From: Capra hircus
Taxonomy: Eukaryota; Chordata; Mammalia; Artiodactyla; Bovidae
Length of the DNA stretch: 64,000 nt
NCBI RefSeq assembly: GCF_001704415.2
Contig: NC_030826.1
Coordinates: 28,515,324 to 28,579,323, forward strand
Direction of reading: 5' to 3'
Part shown: one piece after another, positions 12,420-23,599 of the stretch
How positions within the stretch are numbered: position 1 is the first letter of the stretch
Layout: every line of letters starts with the position of its first letter
Program-made: the position numbers and the translations under genes
Notes under the pieces: model-generated
Seen by the model: the letters and a program-made list of their open reading frames with translations, nothing else
The model's database searches: none
Told to the model about the DNA's origin: nothing

Positions 12420-12524
12420 CAGTTTAATCCCTGAGGCCCATAAGGTAGGTGTTATCATCCCATATGCAGACAAAGCTTGGAAAGATTAAGAAAATGGTTC
12501 TTGGTCCCACAGCTAGAGAGAAGA
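12420..12524 (-). repeat. MIR SINE remnant
   Basis: AGTTTAATCCCTGAGGCCC, GGTAGGTGTTATCATCCC and GGTCCCACAGCTAG match antisense MIR. Confidence 0.65.
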
Positions 12525-12555
12525 GGGGTGGGGTGGGGTGGGGTGGGGTGGGGGG
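12525..12555 (+). repeat. (GGGGT)n run with G-quadruplex motif
   Basis: Five GGGGT units followed by GGGGGG. At least four G-tracts of four or more with single-T loops satisfy the canonical quadruplex pattern. The G-rich strand is the template strand for STX8. Confidence 0.9.
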
Positions 12556-12674
12556 AAAGAGGTCCTCTCTGATTCCAAAGCCTTTGTTCTTAACTACTAT
12601 TCTCTGCAACAGTCCTTCCCCCTTCCTCATGCCCTGGTGCTGGTAGAAAAGGGGGGCGGGGAACCTGGAAAAAC

Positions 12675-12752
12675 TACTGGGTTGGGCAAAAAGTTTGTTC
12701 ATGCTTTTCTGTAAGCTGTTAGAGAAAAGTCCCAGTGAACTTTTTGGGGAAT
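12675..12752. mobile_element. Mariner-derived miniature element (degraded)
   Basis: TGGGTTGGGCAAAAAGTTTG on the left and CCCAGTGAACTTTTTGGGG on the right are arms of the Tc1/mariner terminal palindrome known from mammalian MADE/BTMAR-type elements (GGTTGGCCAAAAAGTTCG...). About 75 bp, no coding sequence. The right end has decayed. Confidence 0.7.
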
Positions 12753-13279
12753 CAGATATATGGAAGAAAAATTAAAACCTGGCAAGACTGAGGCTATACA
12801 AGATGGTCCTGGAAATACACGGGGAACAACTGTTTCCAAAGAACGGAGGGACTATAGAACATTAATCACCTTGGGCAACCAAGTAAGTACTGTTTCCAAG
12901 ACGAAAGACCTGATGGCTGCTGGAAAGGACTTAACACTGACCTTTCAACAGAGAGAGAGAGAGTGGGGAGACAAGCACCACAGAGATGCACAGACACTAG
13001 CCAGCTCTCCCAATTCTAAGGAAAACAATGAAAGCTCAAAAGGGGCATGACAGACTCCTAGCCAGTTTCACCCTAAAAAGGGATAGGGATTAAATCCCCC
13101 ACGACTGTTTCCAACAAAGAGACACCGATCTGTGTCCAGTACACTTCCTCGGCCCATCTCCCTTGGCCTGAGGTGTAATGGGGATAACAAGTAGGGTGGC
13201 CTGGTGGCTCCATGAGAACCCTCGGAACCTCATTTCAACCAACTTCACTGACCACCCAGGAAGCATGAGGCATCATGAT
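12753..13279. other. Unique intron sequence
   Basis: No family recognised. A direct echo CTGTTTCCAA occurs at about 12830 and 12889, but no larger tandem structure was seen. Confidence 0.4.
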
Positions 13280-13475
13280 GATGACCACAATGAACAGCTG
13301 TTGAGAGCTTGCTGTATCCGAGATGGGGTGCCTGTTATGTGTTCTATCCCATTTAATCCTCACAGAAACCCTGTGGGGTGGAAACATCTCCCTGCTTTAA
13401 AAACGAGATGACCCAGGCATAGAGAGGAGGTTAAGTCCTGTGCCTGAGTCTCAGGACTGATCACTGAGGCCACGC
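13280..13475 (-). repeat. MIR-type SINE remnant
   Basis: GTGTTCTATCCCATTTAATC, CTCACAGAAACCCTGTGGGG and GAGAGGAGGTTAAGTCCTGT match antisense MIR/MIR3. Confidence 0.65.
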
Positions 13476-14050
13476 CACAGGCTATGCAGGTGAAACAGTG
13501 GCCACCCTTCTGGACGTGACTGTCATGCGAAGATAAAGACAAAGGCGCCATTCTTTCTCTTACCCTGAAATGCAGGACCCCCCACCTCGCTACCGCCCCG
13601 CCAGAGAAGGGGAAAGCCAGAATGCTCAGCCCATTCTCCAGAGGGGCTTGGGGCACTGGAAGACTGCAGGTCGCAGAGTGCAGGGGTCACCTGTCCTGAC
13701 CCTCCCAGCCGTCCCAGACACATCGAGGCCTTTCAGCCAGCATGGTCATTATCACCCCTTATGCTTTTAACCAATGTTAATTCAGAATGGAGCTTGAGTC
13801 GAGGTGAGATACAGAGAAAAACTTCTTGGGAAGGAGTTTTTACTTTGTTCTGTTTTAAAAGGTAGATCCCCCATGTCTTCACCAAAAACAAAATAAAACA
13901 AACCCATGAAAGGTAGAGAGAGCATACAAGCTGATTCCCAGGGGAAAACCCACTGAGCTCAGACAGTTGGGTTCTTTAAGTGGTTTCTGTCTCCAATTAA
14001 AAATCTGCCCATTTCATCTTTCCCTTAATTAGTCAACAGAAAGAATTACC
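13476..14050. other. Unique intron sequence
   Basis: Nothing recognised. Confidence 0.45.
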
Positions 14051-14336
14051 AGGACTTCCCTGGTGGTCCAGTGGTTAAGAATCTGCCTACCAAACAGGGG
14101 ACACAGGTTTGACTCCCGGTCCTGGAAGATCCCACATGCCGTGGAGCAACTAAACCCATGTGCCGTCACTACTGAGTCCATGCGCCCTAGAGCCTGTGCT
14201 CCACAGCAAGAGAAACCCGTGGAGCGAGAAGCCCGTGCACCACAACCGCCACGACTCAGGAGTAGCCCCTGCTCACTGCAAGAGAAAGCCTGCGTGCAGC
14301 AACCCAGACCCAGAGCAGCCAAATAAATTAATTCTA
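14051..14336 (+). repeat. CHR-type tRNA SINE (near full length)
   Basis: The head AGGACTTCCCTGGTGGTCCA with A- and B-box-like sequence (GGTGGTCCAGTGGTTAAG, GGTTTGACTCC) is followed by the CHR body (CTCACTGCAAGAGAAAGCC) and tail AGCCAAATAAATTAATT. Imperfect flanking repeats are AAGAATTACC at about 14041 and AAGAAATTACC at about 14337. Confidence 0.85.
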
Positions 14337-14347
14337 AGAAATTACCC

Positions 14348-15719
14348 ATGAAGTACGAAATCTTTAAAAGAATAAAAAAGTCTGGAACTAGTTTTCTTTT
14401 ATTAAGAGGCAGAAGTCTGAACACGCAATTAATAGGACACTGGTGCAGATCAAACAAGGCTAATTATCATTTCTACTGGCTGTGATTTTTTTTTTTTTAC
14501 TGTTATTTCAAGTTTCTGAAGAGAACCCTTTATATCTGCTGACAGATTCCAGTTATTTTTGAACAAGCTATAACTGAGTAACAGTTTTTAAAGACAGAAA
14601 GCCCTAAAATACACAGCTCCCATAATGATACACATTTAACTATAAAAGGTGAAAAGACACAATGTTCCTTATTTTTATCCTAACTATGAACAGAGCTATG
14701 GTTAGAAATTGAGTGGAAGCAATATACTGGTCTAATTCCAAAGATTTATAAATGTCTCTTGAAAATGTCAGGTAAGGGTCAATCATTCCCAGAGACTTGG
14801 CATTCTAGTTAACACACATCCCATCTGACCTGCTGAGTTCTTACTCTATAGACCTAACAATTCTCAAATATGTAAAGCTGATCCAGGGTGGGAGTGGACC
14901 CAACAGAGATGCGCCACCTGGGCCCTCCTTCAAGGACTCTGTGCCCCAGCTACTGAGAGCGCTTTCACCAGGTGGCCTTCAGCCATCAGCTTCCTTGGGG
15001 ATCGTCTCAAGGGCACAGAGCTGCACTGCCCAATGACATGCTCTTCCACATCCCACGACTGATCAGGATGGGGGTCAAGAGGCCCCGGTGTGTGAACTCA
15101 ACATGGGCCCACCCTGACAGGCCATTTTGGCTCCAAGGCTTCCTGTGGGCTTGGCTGGGGCTGTCTTCAAGCTCAGCTTTTCCTTCTGCCCATCCGGCCT
15201 CCACGGCCTCCCTTCCACAGGGGCTGACCACCACCACCCCCACCACCCTGCTGGGAACTCCCTGATAAACATCCTGCTTAGTAAACTCCCTCCTGGGGCT
15301 GCTCCCAGGAGAATCCAACCCATGACTCAACACCTCTGTGGATAAGAAGAGATAATCAGTTTTCAAGGTTAAGTGACACAACTTAAAAGAAGATGCTAGG
15401 AAAAAAAAAAAAGCCTTCATAATCATCTTGGTGTCTTTCCTCCTCTATATGACCTATACTCCACAGGCCTTTAAAACTCAACTTAGAGACTGAGAAGCTC
15501 CACCTGGGTTGGTCTTTATATTATTCCAGCCAGACAAAGGAGCACAACAGAGCTCTCAGTGAGGCAAGTGAGGAGCCCACATACTCCCTTGAGCAGGGTG
15601 AGCAGGACTGCCACCTAGTACATAACAGACTGTGACCTCCCCGAGCGTCAGATGTATTCCTATTCACATCCGAGTCTAAGCCCACAGGTGTCCTTCTGTC
15701 TCTCTTGTACACACCACTT

Positions 15720-15723
<4 letters not shown>
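14348..15723. other. Unique intron sequence
   Basis: No named repeat or exon. Poly-T at about 14488-14499 and poly-A at about 15402-15413. Confidence 0.45.

Positions 15724-15814
<91 letters not shown>
15724..15814. repeat. (AC)45 dinucleotide microsatellite
   Basis: About 91 bp of uninterrupted AC repeats. Long perfect AC tracts of this size are usually polymorphic. It generates long meaningless reading frames of alternating residues on both strands. Confidence 0.98.
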
Positions 15815-15816
<2 letters not shown>

Positions 15817-15909
15817 TGCTCCGGGCCTCTTTCTCTTCCTTCACAGGGAAAACTGAGGCCCAACTGTACTGATGTCAGGCCACATGTATTAATATGTAAG
15901 TGACAGAAG

Positions 15910-16116
15910 GTGCTTTCCAGGTGGCTCAGTGGTAAAGAATCCGCCTGCCAATGCAGGAGATACAGGTTCGATTCCTGGGTTGAGAAGATCCCCTGGAGGA
16001 GGATATGGCAATCCACTCCAGTATTCTTGCCTGGAAAATCCCATGGACAGAGGAACCTGCAGAGCTACAGTCCATGGGGTCTCAAAGAGTCGGACATAAC
16101 TGAGCACGCACACAAG
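15910..16116 (+). repeat. Bov-tA SINE with target-site duplication
   Basis: The tRNA-Glu-like head (A box TGGCTCAGTGGTAAAGAATC, B box GGTTCGATTCC) joins the A unit ending GAGTCGGACATAACTGAGCA. GACAGAAG at 15902-15909 is repeated at 16117-16124. Confidence 0.92.
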
Positions 16117-16649
16117 GACAGAAGATGAAATATATCCATCTCACAATTTATCCACAATATCCACACAATATATCCATCTCATCAATTTACATCCCAAACC
16201 ACCATCTCAAGCCCAATCTCTCCACAAGCCACCTGAAACACTTCTCACAATCACAAACTACCTACCACGTCCCAGACTCTGTCCATTTCTAGCAAGGAAA
16301 AGTACAAGAGCAAGTTTTTAAAATTACTTTTCAAACAAAGCACAACAAAAATGGCTACTCTTACGCTTTTTGATTGGATGATAAAAGAAAACAGTTGATA
16401 AGTATTCACCGTACTCCCACCCCTAAGACCCGCCAAGCTGTGGCTGGGGCTAATAGAACAGATCCTACAGGAGTCAGGAGTGAAGCCAGAGACAGAACAT
16501 GGGGCCTCAAATGATCCTACCTAAAGGGGCCCCAGAGTACAGAAACACACGGGGGCCTCCTTCAGCTCACTTACTAGTGGGTACACAACACTTAACACTG
16601 AGGCACACTTTTCAAAGGCTGTTTATTTTTTTAAAAAAAATAATAATAT
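16117..16649. other. Unique intron sequence
   Basis: A short local repetition of ATATCCATCTCA and CCACAATATCC at about 16131-16180 is visible; otherwise nothing recognised. Confidence 0.45.
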
Positions 16650-16825
16650 TTACAATTTATTTATACATGGGTCTTAATGGTGGCACTCAGGATCTTTGAT
16701 CTTCATTCTGGCATGTGAGATCTTTAGTTGCAGCATGTGGGATCTAGTTCCCTGACCAGGGATTGCACCCAGGCCTCCTGCATTGGGAGCTCAGAGTTTT
16801 AGCCACTGGCCCACTAGGGAAGTCT
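16650..16825 (-). repeat. CHR-type tRNA SINE
   Basis: Antisense: GCAGCATGTGGGATCTAGTT, CCTGACCAGGGATTGCACCC and CCACTGGCCCACTAGGGAAG are the tRNA-derived head read backwards. Poly-T/A-rich tail at the left. Confidence 0.85.
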
Positions 16826-18144
16826 CCCTGGTTAATTTTTTAGTACACAACAGAAAAATTTTTTTAAGTTGTGTTTATGGATTTCAAACTAACCAAACTG
16901 AGAGAACTCTACCTTTGATGTCAACCCAGTTCCTAAACTATTTCTAAAAAATAGTTTAAACTATTGTTTTAAATAGTTAAAAACAATAGATTGTTTCCTC
17001 TAAGATTCCTCTCTCCTGGAGGGACAGGACTGTCAGCCTGCAAAGAGAACACGGTGTTCCTCCCCAAAATGCACGGTAGGGACGAGCCACCTTCATGCTC
17101 CAGGTCCCTTAACAATCCTGAACCACCTGAAAGGACTGCCCAGACACCCCAGTTCCTTTCCCACGCGCTCTCCCGCCTAAGCACTTGGTTCTAATCAGAC
17201 CACTTCCTTCCTGCTGCTTTGGTTTTTATTACCCAAGTCCTTCAATCCTTTTCACCACCCCAGATGCTAAAGAACTTCCACTTTGAAAAGCACATTCTCT
17301 GCGGCTCCTAAAGAGACCGAGCTCAGCGGAAGGTCTTGCTTAACGGAGCCGGCCTCGCACGTTCTAGGTGCAGCTGAGGGGTGAGCACAGGTCCCCGGCA
17401 GCTTCCTGGACCCCTTCCCTTCTGCAGAGCCCACGCCTACCCCATCTCAGGACTCTCCCCGGACCCTCCAGTCACAGAGAAGCACAGAGATATGATAAAC
17501 AAACCACACTGGGTGGAGGTCTCTGTGTGGAAAACAGTGAACATGCCAGGCCTGACTGCTTCTCTTAGGAAGGTCTGCTCACAAAACTGCCTGGTGTTTG
17601 GGAACCTGGATTTGGGGAGGGTTCCCACCGATGACTGGTAAACGTGGTCACTAGTTCAAAACCATATAAATAGTCTGGTTTATGCTCAATGCCAGCTTTC
17701 CTTCTGGAATCTGAGAACATAGCAATTCTCTAAAAGAAAAAAAAAAAACCAATAATCATCCCTGGGCCCTGAGTCTCTCATGAGCTTCCCTGGTTGGCAA
17801 CACTTTACAGGTGTTGTTATAACTCAGCTGCTGTGGGGTGAGGGCCCATCCCCTGTGACTCCACCTGTTGGAAGAGGGCGTGGGAAGCCTGTGTCTGGGT
17901 TCCCCTCCTGCCTTTTCTTGTTCTGACTTCGCTTTGTGCTCTTTCACTGTAATTGATCACGATGACCATGAGTACAACTAGAATCGATTCTTGTTATTCA
18001 CGGTAGTTCTGTTCTACACAGTCCCCATGAACATGGAATTCTCAAATATGGAACCCCTATATGTCTACACTGTATGGAGATATAGATTGTATCTTCAAAC
18101 CTAACAACAAACAGTAGAATCCTGGTGAATTTTATTTTATTCTT
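16826..18144. other. Mostly unique intron sequence
   Basis: No exon. The phrase at about 17990-18060 (CTTGTTATTCACGGTAGTT...GTCCCCATGAACATGGAATT) looks like an old dispersed element but I cannot name it. Confidence 0.4.
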
Positions 18145-18350
18145 CAGTAAAGAAAATGAAATAGATAACCAACAAGGACCTACTGTAGAGCACTAAGAAC
18201 TAAACTCGATACTTTGTAACAATCTATAAGGGAAAAGAATCTGAAAAAGAATATGTGTTTATGTTTGTATACATACATACATACATATATCTGAATCATT
18301 TTGCTATACACCTGAAACTAACACCATATTGTCAATCAATTATACTTCAG
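18145..18350 (+). repeat. Artiodactyl L1 3' UTR fragment
   Basis: AACAAGGACCTACTGTAGAG, GAAAAGAATCTGAAAAAGAA and GCTATACACCTGAAACTAAC match the same L1 3' UTR as 2672-3237. A short (ATAC)n tract lies at about 18266-18286. Confidence 0.8.
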
Positions 18351-18369
18351 TGAAAAAGAGGAAAAGGTT

Positions 18370-18480
18370 CAAAACTGTGAAGTGACTTGCCTGAGGCTGC
18401 CCCCCACCAATCAGGAGCCAGAGTTGGGACGCAAACCCCATCCAACTGGCCCCACAGCCAGAGTCTCCTCCTTTGGACCC
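18370..18480 (-). repeat. MIR SINE remnant
   Basis: GAAGTGACTTGCCTGAGGCT and CAGAGTTGGGACGCAAACCC match antisense MIR. Confidence 0.6.
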
Positions 18481-19501
18481 CTCTGTATGCAAGAGGAAAT
18501 AAAAAGGCAGACCATCACCTGATTTGACCTTGGCTGGGAATGCGCTCATCAGATAACCCAGAATTATCCCCTTTACACATGTCTGTGAATAATTGCAAAA
18601 GCACTACAAGTACTGATTTGAGGGTAGACACAGATTTTTAGAAGGCAAGCATCTGCTGAGTCCTACGAGTCCTTTCAACAAAGCACCAAACCTGGAGGGG
18701 GCCTTGGAGACCCCCAACATGACCTCCAAGGGGAGCTCTGGGTCTCCCCTTCCTGCAAAGGCACCAAGGACGAGGAAGAGCACCATCGCTGGGTCAAGGT
18801 GGCAGAAGGCAGCGGCCCCCAGCTTGACCTGCTCCTGTGACTGTGATTGCTCTGGCCCTCCCCTTGACAGCCTCTACAGTCTCTGGTTTTGGCTGGCTCC
18901 TCTGTCCTTCACTCTCTACGCCAGCTGCTGGTGCTGGCCTGACCGCCTCCCTCCTGGAAGTCAACTAGGGATTTCAGTGCAGCCCAGGGGGAGGGAAGCC
19001 CAACGAATCGGCTGGGCCAGCTGTCCCAGGGCCTGAAGATAAATGGCCTTTCCCCCTGACAACTGTTTCCACAGCTTTTCCTTTGGAAAATCCTCGCCTC
19101 TCTCATCAGATGATCTCTCAGCCGGCTACATGGGCCAGGGTAAAGACCAAGACGTTGGCCTAGAAGAAAAGGATAAAGAAAGCACTAGGCTAGAGGACAA
19201 AATAAGTCTTGGGACCCAAAGTAGGTCCAGCCCAGGTCACCAGAGTTGAAATCCCCAGTGACAAATATCAGGCATGGGTCTGAGAATCTTTTCAGCATAG
19301 CCAGCAAATTCCAAGAATCTGGGTTCCACATGTGGCCAAAGGTTTGATCAATCACACCTATATAACAAAGACTCTGCCTATATAATGAAGCATGATTAAA
19401 AAAAAAAACAAACAATAACAACCCTTGAACAACGAGGCTTGGGGAGCTCTCTCTCTCTCCCCTCACCCCCACTAGCCCCATTATTATAAACTAGCCCCTT
19501 C
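18481..19501. other. Unique intron sequence
   Basis: GC-richer stretch; no repeat or exon recognised. Confidence 0.45.
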
Positions 19502-19722
19502 TTAGGACTTCCCTTGTGGCTCAGTGGTAAAGAATCCGCCTTGCAATGCAGGAGATGAGGGTTTGATCCCTGGGCTGGTAAGATCCTCTGGAGAAGGAAA
19601 TGACAACCCACTCCAGTATTCTTGCCTGGGAAATCCCTTGGACAGAGGAGCCTAGTGGGCTATAGTCCATAGGGTCACAAAAGAGTCAGACACGACATAG
19701 CAACTATACAATAATAATAAAA
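19502..19722 (+). repeat. Bov-tA SINE
   Basis: Full head (TTGTGGCTCAGTGGTAAAGA, GGGTTTGATCCC) and A unit ending GAGTCAGACACGACATAGCA. Flanks share CCCCTTC (19495-19501 and 19723-19729). Confidence 0.9.
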
Positions 19723-19802
19723 CCCCTTCCGAGAGATTAATACTGAATGTTTTGATAAAGAACTACTTTTATATTCACCAAGTACTTAATACTATAAGTC
19801 AG

Positions 19803-20013
19803 TGTGTTAGTCGCTCAGTTGTGTCCGACTCTTTGTGACCCTACTGAGTGGAGCCCGCCAGGCTCCTCTGTCTATGGGATTCTCCAGGCAAGAATACTGG
19901 AGTGGGCTGCCATTCCCTTCTGCAGGAGATCTTTCTGACCCAGGGATTGAACCAACCTGGGTCTCCTGTACTGTGGGCAGATTTTTTATCATCTGAGCCA
20001 CCAGGGAAGCCCT
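19803..20013 (-). repeat. Bov-tA SINE, opposite to its neighbour
   Basis: Antisense copy from TTAGTCGCTCAGTTGTGTCC to GAGCCACCAGGGAAGCCC. It lies 80 bp from the sense copy at 19502-19722. Confidence 0.9.
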
Positions 20014-21048
20014 AAGTACATGGAAAATAATCACCTTCCATCCATATCTCTAACTGTCTTATCCCTGAGCAAATCCATCTATAAATAGACTGACTGACAG
20101 AACTTGGAAGTATTACTCCAATCACAGAAGCCCCAGAAAACAACTTTCACAGACTGTATTTGAAAACTTGTTTAACCAGAGCTTCCACAACACTAGCTGT
20201 TTCAGGAAAATGATTTCTATAGATACTGAGACTTTGTCCAAAATATAAGAGCGAGACTCTGAGCTCAGGACAGAAGAGCCACTGCACATGGCTGTCCCCT
20301 TCCTTCCCAAGGGCACAATGAAATGCCAGTAAAAATATTTTTTGGGAGAATCAATCCATGGTGGCCCTGAAAACATGAAGAAATGCTGTCAGTGAATAAG
20401 CCATTTGAAAGGCTTTCTTAAAAAAAAAAAAAAAGAAGAAGATAGTTGGGACTGTATTGACAAATAAACCAAAACCGGGGGTCGGGGGGGTGGGTGGGTA
20501 ACAGCTTGAAATACATGATCAGAGCTACAGATAGGAGCTCTTTCTTCCTGATAGAACCCTGGAGAAGCTCCAAGCTTGCCATCAATAGCTATTGGGAGCC
20601 GAAGAAAGGCCTACAGAGAAGAGGCCAGGAGGCAGGGACAGGGCATCTGAGGGCAGGGCTGTCTAGAGAACAGCTGAGCTGGGCAGGCCTCCACCCTGTT
20701 CGGCGGAGCCTGGAGTCTGCAGCACTGGCTCCCAGCTGGAGCGCCCGGACCACTCTCTCTGGAGAGAAGGGTTTGCCTGGGGAGCCCACACTGTTGGGGT
20801 TCAGGCTCGGAATGAGTTGAACAGGAGCCTCTAGGATAGACAGAAGTGAAAAGAAATAAACACATACAAGAATGTCACCCTGAGGTTAACGTTTTCCTTC
20901 CCTTAGTGATGTGGGGGTAGGGTTGCAGCCAAGGGTCCTGAATCTGCTGTGTCCATGTCTACACACTCTGCGGGGAAGGTGCCTGCTGGTGCACCTGCCT
21001 GCCCACAGAGAGCACACTCAAGAAAGAAGGTCTGGGGGTAAACAAACC
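20014..21048. other. Unique intron sequence with a G-quadruplex motif
   Basis: No repeat or exon recognised. A poly-A lies at about 20420-20434. At 20477-20498 the tracts GGGGG, GGGGGGG, GGG and GGG with 1-2 base loops form a canonical quadruplex pattern. Confidence 0.5.
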
Positions 21049-21056
21049 TACCAAAA

Positions 21057-21723
21057 CTAAGACCATGGCATCTGGTCCCATCGCTTCATGGCAAATAGAA
21101 GGGGGAAAAGCAGTGACAGATTTTACCTTCCTAGGGTCCAAAATCACTGAGGATAGTGACTGCAGCCACAAAATTAAAAGACATATGCCCTTGGAAGGGA
21201 AGCTATGATAAACCTCGACATTGTATTAAAAAGCAGAGACATCACTTTGCTTATGCAAGGTTCGCATAATCAAAGCTATGGTCTTTCCAGTAGTCATGTA
21301 TGGATGCGAGAACTGGACCATAAAGAAGGCTGAGCACAGAAGAAATGACGCTTTTGAACTGTGGTGTTGGAGAAGACTCTTGAGAGTCCCTTGGACTGCA
21401 AGGAGATCCAACCAGTCAATCCTAAAGGAAAGCAACCCTAAATATGCATTGGAAGGACTGATGCTGAAACTGAAGCTCCAATACTTTGGCCACCTGATGT
21501 GAAGAGCTGACTCACTGGAAAAGATCCTGATGCTTGGAAAGACTGAAGGCAAAAGAAGGGGGCAGTAGGGGATGAGATGGTTAGAGAGCATCACTGACTT
21601 ACAGGAAATGAATCTGAGCAAATTCAGGGAGACAGTGAAGGACAGAGGAGCCTTGTGTGCTGCAGCCCACAGGGTCATAACGAGTCACACCCAACTTAGC
21701 AACTGAACAACAATAGCAAAATG
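21057..21723 (+). repeat. BovB LINE 3' portion with target-site duplication
   Basis: It contains the C-terminal reverse transcriptase frame, with VMYGCENWTIKKAE then AFELWCWRRLLRVPWT and LQYFGHLM in one frame (21278-21499), followed by stops and the BovB tail. TACCAAAA at 21049-21056 is repeated at 21724-21731. The copy is 5'-truncated and lacks the catalytic domain. Confidence 0.92.
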
Positions 21724-21774
21724 TACCAAAATACCAACAAAGCCTATGTCAGCTTCCTATACTCATCAACATGG

Positions 21775-22511
21775 TCCTTGACTCATGGACCTGCCTTAAC
21801 AAAGTCCAAGCCTGAGGGCTTCAACAACAGACGTTTATTTTCTCACAATCCTAGAGGCTAGAAGTAGGAGATCAAGGTGCCAGCAAGAATCGGCTTCTGA
21901 TGAGGCCTCTCTCTTCGACCTGCAGACAGCCGTCTTCCCTGTGTCCTCTCATGATCTTCCATCCGTGCCCTAATTTCCTCTACTTATAAGGACACCAATT
22001 ATATAGGATTAGGGCCCAACCCAATGACCTTATTTTAACTCAATCACCTCTTTAAACACCCTATTTCCATGATACAAATGAACTTATTTACAAAACAGAG
22101 ACAGACTCACAGATTTCGAGGACAAACTTATGGTTGTGGTGGGGGGAGGATGGGATGAAGGGATAGTTACGGAGTTTGGGATGGTCATGTACACACAGCT
22201 GTACTTAAAATGGATAACCAACAAGGACCTGCTGTATGGCACAGGGAACTCTGATCAATGTTATGTGGCAGCCTGGATGGGAGGGGAGCTTGGGGGAGAA
22301 TGGATACATGTATATGCACGGCTGAATCTCACTGCTGTCCACCTGAAACTATCACAACGATGTTAACCAGCTATACTCCAATATTAAATAAAAAGTTAAA
22401 AAAAAGAACGAAAGCAAGACCCTAATTCCAAATACAATCAGATTCTAAGGTCCTTGGAGTTAGGACTTTCAATCTGTAAATGTTGAGAAGATATAATTCA
22501 GCCTGTAACAG
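21775..22511 (-). repeat. MaLR-like (MLT1-type) LTR split by an L1
   Basis: The left half has GGCTTCAACAACAGACGTTT, GACCTGCAGACAGCCGTCTT and TATAAGGACACCAATTATAT. The right half resumes AATTCCAAATACAATCAGAT and ends ATAATTCAGCCTGTAACA. Together they follow one LTR consensus in antisense; the break at 22069-22418 is a later L1 insertion. Confidence 0.65.
22069..22418 (+). repeat. Artiodactyl L1 3' end inserted in the LTR
   Basis: ATGATACAAATGAACTTATT, ACAAGGACCTGCTGTATGG and the tail CTATACTCCAATATTAAATA are the L1 3' UTR. The 11-bp ACCCTATTTCC (22058-22068) and ACCCTAATTCC (22419-22429) are the near-perfect target-site duplication. Confidence 0.85.
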
Positions 22512-23321
22512 CATTAAGACGGAGATGAACAAACCAAAACGTACCTGGAGGACTCAGAAACAATGCAAAACGCAGAAGGAAGATGCAAAGTTCTGACAGG
22601 TACCATTCAAAGGTACCATTTTAAAGGACTTTACCATCTTAAAAACATACAATCATGAGTATTAAAACTTACAGCTGAGTAACAGAAAAGAGAGTAGAAA
22701 TAGAAATCAGTAAAAACATGTTGGTTAATCTAAATAAAGTACGGTAGAAAATAAAAGAGGACTTCAGTTTGAAACATGAAAGAGGAGGTGTCTGAAGGAA
22801 AGTTTAATAATTCTAATCTGGATTTATTCAGAGACATATATTTGCTTTAGACTTTGTTAGAAAAACATAAACTGAAGCCTACATGTTAAAAATGTAAGAC
22901 AGGCTGTAGTCCAAGGTGGGTGGCCTCACTGATATCTCATTCTTGGGTGGGGGTAGGGGAGATTCTTTTTTCCCATAAAATGGTCATTTCTCAGCTCCTG
23001 GCTTTGCATGCAGAGCCTGCTTTCAGCCCCTCACCGTGCCAGGGACTGCAGCCCAGCTTTCATCTCGGCGTGGATACTCAAACACTAGTCCCTAGAGTGT
23101 ATATCCACTCAGTTATCTCTGAGGACCACGGGGCTTCCACTGCGCTCACCGCTGCGGGGCAGCGCTTTCCCTTCTGACACCTGGAGAAACTCTCGCGTTC
23201 AAGCTCAGTTAAGAAGCATAAATCAGATTTTTTAAATGTCTTCTCTAATATTTCCACGTGTTTCAGGAAGGGAGTGAGGGGCTTCCTGTCAGCTCAGCCT
23301 GCCGTTTCTGACGACCTATAC
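22512..23321. other. Unique intron sequence
   Basis: Nothing recognised. A small doublet GGTACCATT occurs at about 22599 and 22611. Confidence 0.45.
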
Positions 23322-23533
23322 CGTTCCACGTGGTTCATCAGTAAAGAATCTGCCTGACAGTGCAGGAGACGCGGATTCGATCCCTGGGTTGGGAAGATTC
23401 CCTGGAGAAGGAAACGGCAACCCACTCCAGTAATCTTGCCTGGGGAAATCCTATGGACAGAGCAGCCTAGCAGGTTACAGTCCATGGGGCTGCAAACCAG
23501 TCGGACACGCCTAGCAACTAAACAACAACAACT
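23322..23533 (+). repeat. Bov-tA SINE
   Basis: The degenerate head (GTGGTTCATCAGTAAAGAAT, GGATTCGATCCC) joins the A unit ending CAGTCGGACACGCCTAGCAA with a CAACAACAA tail. Confidence 0.88.
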
Positions 23534-23599
23534 GCGAATAAAACATTAAGCACAGAAATACTACTCTGATTTCCGCCTACCCCTGCTCACTGTTCCAGC

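Noticed and set aside
12525..12555. GGGGT repeats as telomere-like sequence
   Set aside because: The unit is GGGGT, not TTAGGG, and is only about 30 bp; a simple low-complexity run.
14160..14351. Open frames in the CHR SINE region suggesting a small protein
   Set aside because: They coincide exactly with a CHR SINE and recur in other copies.
15910..15990. tRNA-Glu-like sequence as a real tRNA gene (also at the other Bov-tA and CHR heads)
   Set aside because: A and B boxes are present, but the cloverleaf is incomplete and the segment continues into a SINE body with target-site duplications.
15521..16016. Open frames with long CV and HT dipeptide runs
   Set aside because: They are translations of the (AC)45 microsatellite on both strands.
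21278..21502. Reverse-transcriptase-like frame as a functional gene
   Set aside because: Only the C-terminal tail of BovB is present. The copy is 5'-truncated with a target-site duplication and has no catalytic domain.
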